From: Bacteroidota bacterium
GTDB taxonomy: Bacteria; Bacteroidota; Bacteroidia; Flavobacteriales; Weeksellaceae
DNA length: 64,000 nucleotides
Assembly (NCBI GenBank): GCA_023393915.1
Contig: JAEXBS010000037.1
Span: forward strand, 1 to 64,000
Direction of reading: 5' to 3'
In this document: piece after piece, positions 57,394-64,000 of the stretch
Layout: each line of letters opens with the position of its first letter
How positions within the stretch are numbered: position 1 is the stretch's first letter
Notes under the pieces: generated by a model
Database searches by the model: none
What the model saw: only the letters and a program-made list of their open reading frames with translations
What the model was told of the DNA's origin: nothing
Program-made: the position numbers and the translations under genes

Positions 57394-60135
57394 CTATTTC
57401 TTAGTAAAGTCTCCTCCGTAAACTGAAGTTAGCTTATCGAGAGATAAGTATTTTTTGATCACACTATTCACTTCACTTAGTTTCAAATTCTGAACCTTTT
57501 GATTATGTTGGTCAAAATTCTCTAGCGCAATACCGTATTGAAGTTTTTGTAACACTAGGTTCATAAGCATTCCATCATTTCCAAGGTCGGTCAATCGTCC
57601 GTTTTGATAACTTTTTTTATTAGTATCCAGCTCTTCTTGAGTGAAGCCAGTAGTAAGTGCTTTTCCAACCTCCTCTTTTATTGCTTTCTCAACCGCATCT
57701 CTTTTTGTCGGATTTAAGAATGCATAATAGCCCCAAAGCGCAACCTCATTTGAAACCGGTACTTGAACATAAGACCCAACACCGTACGAGATCCCTTCTT
57801 TTTCTCTTAATCTCATTGGAAGTCTTGCAGAAAGGAAACCTCCACTACCTAGAATTTCATTTGCCATGAGCAACGCCGGATAATCCTTGTTACTTTGATC
57901 CATTTGAAGTGTGATAGCTCCAAAGGCTGCAGCATTCTCTTTGTCCGGTGTGTTTATGATTTTATCTACCTTCTTAGAAGCGAAGTGGGTAGGTTTAAGT
58001 TCAACATACTTAGAGGTACCTTTCACTGGAGCTAGCGCTTTTTCGAGCGAATTCTGAACGGTTGAAAAATCCAAATTCCCTATAACCACTCCGAACCCAT
58101 TACTTGAATCCAAAATCTGATTGTAAAAATCAACAATCTGCGAGCGGGTCACTTTTTTGTTTAGGTCAATCGATTCTTGTAGTGTTGGAGTATAGAAGAA
58201 TGAGGATTTATCGTATGGATATACAATCCTAATCATTTCTGTTTGCGCCAGCGCTTGAGGATCCTTCAATTGACCTTCTAACTGAGTATTGTATTCTAAA
58301 ACGGCTTTCTGTAATTCTGCTTCTGGGAATGTAGCCTCTGAAAGTAGTTCTTTCACTAAATCCATCACCTCGCCGTAACTATTTTTATAGGTATTAATGT
58401 TTACGATAAAGTTTTGTCCACTCATGTGGGAAGAGATAGAAGACTTAAGCTGATCAAGACGGTCTTGAATTTGTTCTTTAGATCTGCTCTTTGTTCCCGC
58501 TTTTAATAATTGAGCCATAAATGAACCCACCTCAGATTTTCCTGCTAAGTCTTTTTCATTACCTACTCTAAAACGGAATGAACCCATTATTTTATCTCCC
58601 TTAATTTCTTTATCAATCCAGGCGAACTTCATACCTGAACTCAGTTGCCCTTCCTGCGTTTTAGCTTTTAAATTAGCTATTGATGCTTCAAAAGGGGCTA
58701 CTTCTTTTTCAAGTGCTTTCCCTTTGTAATTTTCTGTCAATGCTAAGATATCCTCGTCCCTGTACTCTGTAGGAACCACTCTTATTTCTTGAGCCGAAGG
58801 ACGGAAAACACCCAAAGTTCTATTGTTGGATCGGAAATATTTTTCAGCTACTCTTTTTATATCTTCTAGACTTAGTGCTTCCACATGATCGCGATAAATG
58901 AAGGCTAGCTTATGATTTCCAGCACCAACGATCTCAGTAAGTCCAATGGCAAAATTAATCGTATTGTTTTTCTGGTCTTCGATTCCTTTTAAGAGCTTCG
59001 ATTTTGCTCTTTTTAGATCCTCTTCTGTATATTGAAGAGAGGCTATTTTATCTAGTTCTTCACGAACTCTTTTGGTTGTATTCTCTAAATTATTATCTCG
59101 AGGAATATCAAAGTGAAAATACATTAAACCAGGATCGCGAACAGAAGGATTAAAATACCACACCGAACTCACCTCTTTCGAGTTGACTAAAGATTTGTAC
59201 AAATACCCTGAAGGATCACTCGTTAAAATTTCTCCTAGTGCATCTAATGCAGCGTAATCTTTATCTGCATAAGCGGCGCTATGGTATCCCGCAGCTACAA
59301 TTTGGTTTTCACCATTTCTTTTGATTTCAAAAAATTTCTCACCCTGTTGTGCTGGCTCAACTGTGTAAGTTCCACCTAATGCTCTTTTTGGGCGAGGAAT
59401 AACCGAAAAATACTCTGAAATATAATTAAGAGCATTCTTCTCATCAAATTTTCCTGCAACAATCAGGGTAGCATTATCCGGCTGGTAGTATTTCTCGTAA
59501 AATACACGTAAAGTAGATGCTTTGACTCTTTCAATGTCTTCCTTACTTCCTATGGTTGAATTCCCGTAATTGTGCCAAGTGTATGCATTTGAAAACACAT
59601 TCTGCATCATTACACGGACCGGATTATTTTCTCCAATTTCGAACTCATTGCGGACAACGGAAAATTCTTTATCTAAATCCTCTTGGAGTATGGTTGCATT
59701 AATCATTCGATCTGCCTCCATCATTAGAGCCCACTTTAGATTTTCATCACTAGAGGGAAAAATCTCATAATAATTCGTTCGATCGTACCAAGTGGTTCCG
59801 TTGGCAACACCCCCTTTATCGGTTAATTGCTTTTTAATATCCCCTAAATTCTTAGTGCTTTTGAATAGCATATGCTCAAGTAAATGTGCCATTCCCTTTT
59901 CACCATAGCCTTCGTCTTTCGAACCTACATTGTACACGATATTCACCACCATATTGCTCTGGGATGCATCGGGGAGGAGTAGAACTTTCATTCCATTTTC
60001 TAAATGGTATTCCTTTACTCCTTCTACGTTTCCAACAAATTTAGCTGGGCTCCCTTTTTGTGCATAGAGTGAGGGCGGTAGTGCTACTAGAAACATTAGC
60101 ACCATGAAAACACTCAAAATTGATCTTTTTTCCAT
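57394..60135 (-). CDS. M16 family zinc metallopeptidase, two-domain, exported
   Basis: A 913-residue insulinase/pitrilysin-type peptidase with a signal peptide (LSVFMVLMFLVALPPSLYAQ). The first M16 half (about 35-460) has the inverted zinc motif HLLEHMLFKS (HxxEH) near residue 85, and the downstream Glu in EFSVVRNEFEIGENN. The second, non-catalytic half (about 500-905) has the usual pairing sequence GSGGFLSARLPMRLREKEGISYGVGSY. Full-length two-half genes of this type are common in Bacteroidota and act in the periplasm on oligopeptides; the substrate is unknown. It diverges from ruvC and ends at a good terminator. Confidence 0.95.
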   Translation of the reverse strand: MEKRSILSVFMVLMFLVALPPSLYAQKGSPAKFVGNVEGVKEYHLENGMKVLLLPDASQSNMVVNIVYNVGSKDEGYGEKGMAHLLEHMLFKSTKNLGDIKKQLTDKGGVANGTTWYDRTNYYEIFPSSDENLKWALMMEADRMINATILQEDLDKEFSVVRNEFEIGENNPVRVMMQNVFSNAYTWHNYGNSTIGSKEDIERVKASTLRVFYEKYYQPDNATLIVAGKFDEKNALNYISEYFSVIPRPKRALGGTYTVEPAQQGEKFFEIKRNGENQIVAAGYHSAAYADKDYAALDALGEILTSDPSGYLYKSLVNSKEVSSVWYFNPSVRDPGLMYFHFDIPRDNNLENTTKRVREELDKIASLQYTEEDLKRAKSKLLKGIEDQKNNTINFAIGLTEIVGAGNHKLAFIYRDHVEALSLEDIKRVAEKYFRSNNRTLGVFRPSAQEIRVVPTEYRDEDILALTENYKGKALEKEVAPFEASIANLKAKTQEGQLSSGMKFAWIDKEIKGDKIMGSFRFRVGNEKDLAGKSEVGSFMAQLLKAGTKSRSKEQIQDRLDQLKSSISSHMSGQNFIVNINTYKNSYGEVMDLVKELLSEATFPEAELQKAVLEYNTQLEGQLKDPQALAQTEMIRIVYPYDKSSFFYTPTLQESIDLNKKVTRSQIVDFYNQILDSSNGFGVVIGNLDFSTVQNSLEKALAPVKGTSKYVELKPTHFASKKVDKIINTPDKENAAAFGAITLQMDQSNKDYPALLMANEILGSGGFLSARLPMRLREKEGISYGVGSYVQVPVSNEVALWGYYAFLNPTKRDAVEKAIKEEVGKALTTGFTQEELDTNKKSYQNGRLTDLGNDGMLMNLVLQKLQYGIALENFDQHNQKVQNLKLSEVNSVIKKYLSLDKLTSVYGGDFTKK

Positions 60136-60215
60136 AGTTTTTTTTATTTTAATCCTATAGTTGAATTATTTTCAACGAGTTAGCCAATTTAGGAAGTTTT
60201 CTCTATAAAAAAAAG

Positions 60216-60223
60216 TATTTTTG
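60216..60223 (+). promoter_or_regulatory. -7 promoter element of ruvC, 4 nt from the start codon
   Basis: TATTTTTG fits TAnnTTTG. Only TACT separates it from the ATG at 60228, so the transcript probably begins at or next to the start codon. Confidence 0.6.
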
Positions 60224-60227
60224 TACT

Positions 60228-60782
60228 ATGCAAGATGAACGTATTATACTGGGTATAGATCCAGGGACCAGCGTGATGGGTTTTGGGATTATTTCGATAA
60301 AAAAATCCAAAATGTCACTAGTCTCATTGCATGAGCTTATTCTACATAAGTATCCAAATCACGAAACCAAACTTAAATACATTTTTGAGCGAACTCTTGC
60401 CTTAATTGACGAATACCACCCTGATGCGGTAGCCCTCGAGGCTCCTTTTTTTGGAAAGAATGTCCAGTCAATGTTAAAGCTGGGACGTGCGCAAGGAGTT
60501 GCTATGGCAGCATCCCTTTACCGATCGATACCTATTACGGAATATTCCCCAAAAAAGGTCAAAATGGCCATTACGGGCAATGGAAATGCGAGTAAAGAGC
60601 AAGTAGCTAAAATGCTTCAAAGCCTATTTGCGATGAAAGAATTCCCGACAAAATACCTGGATGCCACGGATGGATTAGCCGTTGCTGTTTGTCATCATTT
60701 CAATTCTACGGGAATTTCAAGTGAAAAATCCTATTCTGGTTGGGAAGGATTCTTGAAAAAGAACCCCGATAGACTAAAATAA
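60228..60782 (+). CDS. ruvC: Crossover junction endodeoxyribonuclease RuvC
   Basis: RuvC resolves Holliday junctions during recombinational repair. The 184-residue protein has the RNase H-type fold with its four acidic residues: Asp in LGIDPGTSVMGFG near 11, Glu in AVALEAPFFGKNVQS near 68, and the final pair in YLDATDGLAVAVCHHF near 145-160. KLGRAQGVAMAAS is the conserved DNA-contact helix. The N-terminus matches homologues, so the ATG at 60228 is right even though the -7 box lies 4 nt before it. ruvA and ruvB are not adjacent. Confidence 0.95.
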   Translation: MQDERIILGIDPGTSVMGFGIISIKKSKMSLVSLHELILHKYPNHETKLKYIFERTLALIDEYHPDAVALEAPFFGKNVQSMLKLGRAQGVAMAASLYRSIPITEYSPKKVKMAITGNGNASKEQVAKMLQSLFAMKEFPTKYLDATDGLAVAVCHHFNSTGISSEKSYSGWEGFLKKNPDRLK

Positions 60783-60904
60783 CCAATTGATTTTCAGATA
60801 CAATTTTTTGTAAATTAATTTTACAACTCTTTTACTTTGCTTAACCTAATACTATTTGTAACATTGTTGTGGAAAATAGCACTTATTATTTATACACGAA
60901 ACAA

Positions 60905-62032
60905 ATGAATAAACAACATCATATCGAAAAACCGAAGAATTATTCTATGAATGGACTGCAAAAATTTCTTTTGATCTGTTCAGGAGCTAACCTGTCTTTG
61001 CTTAGAAAATCTCCAGGCGAATGGAATAAATTTGCAGGAATTGGAGGAGTCATTCTTTTCACTGCAATATTTGCAACCGTCTCTGCCTCGTACGCATTAT
61101 ACACCGTTTTTGACAATCTTTTCGCTTCCATTGGCTTTGGAATTCTCTGGGGACTTATGATCTTTAACTTAGACCGCTATATAGTAGCATCTATAAAAAA
61201 AACGGGATCCTTCTGGCATCAATTTCTTATGGCATTACCTAGAGTTCTATTAGCCGCATTTCTTGGAATCATCATTTCGAAACCACTGGAACTAAAAGTA
61301 TTCGAAAAAGAAGTAAACAAACAACTCAATACTATTATTCAAAGAAATAAAACGCAATTGCAATCTGAAATGAACGCTCGAATACTTCAGCAAAGTAGCC
61401 CATTTGAAAGCGAAAAAAATCAAATTGCAGCAAAATCACAAGAACTACAAGCTGCCTATGATTCTGCAGCAATCGAACTTGAGAAAGAAATCCTGGGAAC
61501 TAAAACGACCCTTACTTCTGGAAAAGTAGGATTTGGAAGCAATGCAAAAAGAAAAAGTGAACTAAAGGAACAGAGAAGAAAAGATCTTGAACAATATCAA
61601 CTTTCAACAAAACCTCGATTAGACTACCTCGATCAAGAAATATCTAAAGTATACACTAATATTGAAACAGAAAGGGAAAAAACTGAAGGAATCGAAGAGC
61701 GTTTCAATGGTTTTGCCGCACGTCTACAAGCGCTCGATGAGCTTGGAGAGAACACTAAAGTTATGGCCATAGCTTCTATGTTTATAATGGGACTGTTCAT
61801 CGCGTTAGAAATTTCTCCGGTGCTTGTGAAAATCATTTCACCCGTAGGACCTTATGATTACCTACTGGAAGAATCCGAAGACCAGTTCCGAATTTATACC
61901 AATGAAAAAAGAAGCAAGAACAGTATGGCTTCACAGTACAGGATTGAAAACTACCCGTCCGAACTAAATAAATCAAGAAGTACACATAAAGAAACTGATT
62001 CCACGTTGGAGGATTCCTTAAGCAAATCTTAG
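60905..62032 (+). CDS. DUF4407 domain-containing membrane protein
   Basis: A 375-residue inner-membrane protein of the DUF4407 family. Three hydrophobic helices cluster at the start (about 35-58, FAGIGGVILFTAIFATVSASYAL; 65-87, LFASIGFGILWGLMIFNLD; 104-124, ALPRVLLAAFLGIIIS). A long helical, charged region follows (about 130-275), with clear coiled-coil character (QNEMNARILQQSSPFESEKNQ-type heptads). A fourth helix is near 280-300 (MAIASMFIMGLFIALEISPV). A GTG upstream (60869) is an alternative start, but ATG 60905 is preferred. Function unknown in the family. It stands alone after ruvC, 122 bp downstream. Confidence 0.88.
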   Translation: MNKQHHIEKPKNYSMNGLQKFLLICSGANLSLLRKSPGEWNKFAGIGGVILFTAIFATVSASYALYTVFDNLFASIGFGILWGLMIFNLDRYIVASIKKTGSFWHQFLMALPRVLLAAFLGIIISKPLELKVFEKEVNKQLNTIIQRNKTQLQSEMNARILQQSSPFESEKNQIAAKSQELQAAYDSAAIELEKEILGTKTTLTSGKVGFGSNAKRKSELKEQRRKDLEQYQLSTKPRLDYLDQEISKVYTNIETEREKTEGIEERFNGFAARLQALDELGENTKVMAIASMFIMGLFIALEISPVLVKIISPVGPYDYLLEESEDQFRIYTNEKRSKNSMASQYRIENYPSELNKSRSTHKETDSTLEDSLSKS

Positions 62033-62034
62033 CT

Positions 62035-62484
62035 CTATTCAATAATTCTAAGAGTTAAACTTTCTCGGAAAATTTTAGTCGAAGCGTAAACTTTCCGACA
62101 CAGTTTAGAGCGAAGCGCGTAAGTTCCTTTCGGAAGAACAATAAAGTTTTTATCGTTTGCATAGATCGGTAAGCTTCTATCCTCGGGACCAGTGAAACGA
62201 AGAATCATATTGCAATTGGATTCATTGTAAACAATTAGGGAGATCCTACTTTCATTGGGATGATCGTTCAAAAGAATATCAAGTGATTCTGCAGCCGTCT
62301 GATGCTTTCTAATGGAGTCCTGCTCCATTAATACTTCAAACTCCGACCGTTCTTTTTCTTCTGGAGTTACAACTTTAGGAATCGTAGGCTCCACTGGAGG
62401 ATACAGTGGAGCAGGAGTTGTACAACTTAAAACAATTGCAGAAATTCCAAAAAGGACAGAAAATAAGTACCGCTTATTAGCCAA
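62035..62484 (-). CDS. Small lipoprotein, hypothetical (possibly DUF6759)
   Basis: A 149-residue lipoprotein: signal with lipobox VLSC (Cys21), then a Pro-rich stretch (PAPLYPPVEPTIPKVVTP), a charged helical linker, and a C-terminal beta domain (about 78-149). The latter has LIVYNESNCNMILRFTGPEDRSLPIYAND, FIVLPKGTYALRSKLC and YASTKIF. The pattern of two cysteines with a Leu-Pro-x-Gly-Thr-Tyr turn resembles a family I remember as DUF6759 in Flavobacteriia; the match is from memory and unverified. It begins 5 bp after the guaB stop and is probably co-transcribed with guaB. Confidence 0.75.
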   Translation of the reverse strand: MANKRYLFSVLFGISAIVLSCTTPAPLYPPVEPTIPKVVTPEEKERSEFEVLMEQDSIRKHQTAAESLDILLNDHPNESRISLIVYNESNCNMILRFTGPEDRSLPIYANDKNFIVLPKGTYALRSKLCRKVYASTKIFRESLTLRIIE

Positions 62485-62489
62485 ATTCT

Positions 62490-63950
62490 TTACAATGAAT
62501 AGTTAGGAGCTTCTTGAGTAATAATCACATCATGTGGATGTGATTCTTTCAGGCCTGAACCTGTGATCATAACCATCTTCGTTTCGTTTTGAAGCGCAGG
62601 AATATCTTTAGATCCACAATACCCCATTCCCGCACGAATTCCTCCCGTTAGCTGGAACACCACATCTTCTAATTTCCCTTTATGAGGAACGCGTCCTTCA
62701 ATTCCTTCAGGAACGAATTTTTTAGCTTCACTTTGGAAATAACGCTCTTTGCCTCCTCTCTTCATTGCAGAAAGGCTACCCATTCCTTGATAGGATTTAA
62801 ATTTTCTTCCCTGGAAAATAATTTCTTCTCCTGGAGCTTCATCGGTTCCTGCAAGCAATGACCCAAGCATAACCGCACCGGCACCACTAGCGATCGCTTT
62901 AACAATATCACCAGAAAGTTTTATTCCTCCATCAGCTATCACTGCTACATTCTTTGTTTTTGCATATTCAAAGACATTGTAGATTGCAGAAAGTTGCGGA
63001 ACACCCACCCCTGCTACTACTCTAGTAGTACAAATAGAACCTGGACCTACTCCTACTTTCAAAACATTAGCTCCGGCTTCGATTAAATCTTTTGCAGCTT
63101 CGGCAGTTACTATATTTCCTCCTACAATATCCAGATCAGGAAATGCCTGACGAATCTGTTTTACTTTATCTAAAACTCCTTTTGAATGTCCGTGCGCAGA
63201 GTCTACTGCTATAATATCCACACCTGCATCCACTAATGCTGCAACTCGGTCCATTGTATCTTCACCAACACCAACACCGGCACCAACTAGTAATCTTCCA
63301 CTCTGGTCTTTGTTTGCATTGGGATACTCTAATTGATTATCAATATCCTTTATTGTGATAAGGCCCACCAATTTGAATGTGGAATCAACAATAGGTAATT
63401 TTTCTACTCGATTTTCTAGTAAAATCTTTTTGGCATCCTCAAGGGTTGTATCTTTTCCAGAAGTAATGAGCTCTTCTTTGGTCATAAGCTCCTCTACTTT
63501 TGCAGCTAAATTTTCTTGGTATTTTACATCCCGGTTGGTAATAATTCCAATCAATGTATTATCTGCATCTACCACCGGAAGACCTGAAATTTTAAATCGA
63601 GCCATCAGCTCTTTGGCCTCAGCTAAAGTATGATCCTTAGAAAGAGTTACAGGATCAGCAATCATTCCATTTTCAGATCGCTTTACGCGGTTCACTTGAG
63701 CCGCTTGCTCTTCAATGGGCATATTTTTATGAATGAACCCTAAGCCTCCGACTCTTGCTAGTGCAATGGCCATATCGGCCTCGGTAACGGTATCCATTGC
63801 AGCGGACACAATCGGTACATTCAGCGTAATTTTATCAGAAAGTCTGGATTTTAATGAAACCTGGTTAGGTAATACTTCACTATAAGAAGGGATAAGAAGA
63901 ACGTCATCGAAAGTGATGGCCTTTTCTACGATTTTGTTATGAATAGACAT
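62490..63950 (-). CDS. guaB: Inosine-5'-monophosphate dehydrogenase
   Basis: IMPDH oxidises IMP to XMP, the committed step of GMP synthesis. The 486-residue enzyme has the N-terminal TFDDVLLIPSYSEVLP, then two CBS domains (about 95-205, MIADPVTLSKDHTLAEAKELM and KLPIVDSTFKLVGLITIKD). The catalytic loop with Cys is GVGPGSICTTRVVAGVGVPQ near 297-316, and the flap region is YFQSEAKKFVPEGIEGRVPHKG with the usual Arg-Tyr pair just upstream (GKERYF). The enzyme is complete. It leads a pair with the small lipoprotein gene. Confidence 0.97.
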   Translation of the reverse strand: MSIHNKIVEKAITFDDVLLIPSYSEVLPNQVSLKSRLSDKITLNVPIVSAAMDTVTEADMAIALARVGGLGFIHKNMPIEEQAAQVNRVKRSENGMIADPVTLSKDHTLAEAKELMARFKISGLPVVDADNTLIGIITNRDVKYQENLAAKVEELMTKEELITSGKDTTLEDAKKILLENRVEKLPIVDSTFKLVGLITIKDIDNQLEYPNANKDQSGRLLVGAGVGVGEDTMDRVAALVDAGVDIIAVDSAHGHSKGVLDKVKQIRQAFPDLDIVGGNIVTAEAAKDLIEAGANVLKVGVGPGSICTTRVVAGVGVPQLSAIYNVFEYAKTKNVAVIADGGIKLSGDIVKAIASGAGAVMLGSLLAGTDEAPGEEIIFQGRKFKSYQGMGSLSAMKRGGKERYFQSEAKKFVPEGIEGRVPHKGKLEDVVFQLTGGIRAGMGYCGSKDIPALQNETKMVMITGSGLKESHPHDVIITQEAPNYSL

Positions 63951-63964
63951 CTTTTCTTTCTAGG

Positions 63965-63995
63965 CAAAATTAAAGATTTTATTTGAAATCTGAAA
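63965..63995 (-). promoter_or_regulatory. Promoter of guaB
   Basis: On the minus strand TTTC (63992-63995), a 19-bp spacer and TAATTTTG (63965-63972), 14 bp before the ATG. It fits the Bacteroidota consensus with one mismatch in the -33 box. Confidence 0.8.
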
Positions 63996-64000
63996 ATATC

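Noticed and set aside
60160..60176. Hairpin GTTGAA/TTCAAC between the M16 and ruvC genes
   Set aside because: A 6-bp stem in AT-rich DNA is expected by chance and has no T run; not listed as operator or terminator.

Overview
The window is a gene-dense, AT-rich chromosomal segment of a Bacteroidota bacterium, most likely class Flavobacteriia. The evidence is the set of lineage-typical genes (YajC/DUF1573/long NusB, paired ExbD with TonB, DUF3276 Pur-alpha-like protein, BshB1, FtsE apart from FtsX, DUF4407, IcmF, a Flavobacteriia-style pdxA-DUF177-rpmF-accBC run). Many starts are also preceded by the Bacteroidota promoter pattern TTTG-N18-21-TAnnTTTG, and Shine-Dalgarno sequences are mostly lacking. 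I cannot name a genus. No CRISPR array, prophage, plasmid gene or origin is visible; the only mobile element is one IS1595-type insertion sequence.

Layout. 1-3.4 kb: a YyaL/DUF255 thioredoxin-like protein cut by the left edge, SixA-type phosphatase, and the IS. 3.5-7.7 kb: aspS and a secreted GH92 mannosidase. 7.8-9.5 kb (minus): nusB, a DUF1573 lipoprotein, yajC. 9.6-12.6 kb: ABC exporter, DUF3276 protein, tRNA-His, bshB1. 12.7-18.6 kb (minus): exbB-exbD-exbD-tonB followed, past a terminator, by a small membrane protein, a PstS-like lipoprotein and a large TPR protein. 18.8-25.3 kb (minus): leuS, waaA, a degenerate NlpC/P60-like protein, an O-methyltransferase, an OmpA-like lipoprotein.

25.4-31.2 kb: tilS, a DsbD-like thiol reductase, a small lipoprotein, an alpha/beta hydrolase, and the convergent NrnA-type DHH phosphoesterase. 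31.4-35.4 kb: rpmH, ftsE, then (minus) ribE, a NtrY-like histidine kinase and a TrmN6-type methyltransferase packed end to end. 35.4-39.5 kb (plus): pdxA, DUF177, rpmF, accB, accC. 39.8-43.8 kb: rocD joined to two glycosyltransferase-like genes, with a convergent GT90 gene. 43.8-49.2 kb (plus): gltX, accA, tsf, a secreted CarboxypepD_reg-like protein, trmB. 49.2-51.7 kb (minus): rplM-rpsI-rpsB and a small membrane protein. 51.8-57.3 kb: icmF, a Tat-exported MBL-fold protein, a serine hydrolase. 57.4-64 kb: M16 peptidase, ruvC, DUF4407 protein, a small lipoprotein and guaB.

Most genes are housekeeping: translation (aspS, leuS, gltX, four ribosomal proteins, tsf, tilS, trmB), fatty acid initiation (accA, accBC), cofactors (ribE, pdxA, bshB1), LPS core (waaA) and envelope energisation (Exb/Ton). 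I found no convincing new defence or mobile system. The points most worth checking are a catalytic Cys-to-Ser change in the NlpC/P60-like protein, a Tyr/Gln pair at the presumed substrate-selecting positions of IcmF, an apparent local inversion separating tsf from rpsB, two genes whose -7 box sits only 4 nt from the start codon (leaderless mRNA candidates), and the PstS-like/TPR extension of the Ton operon.
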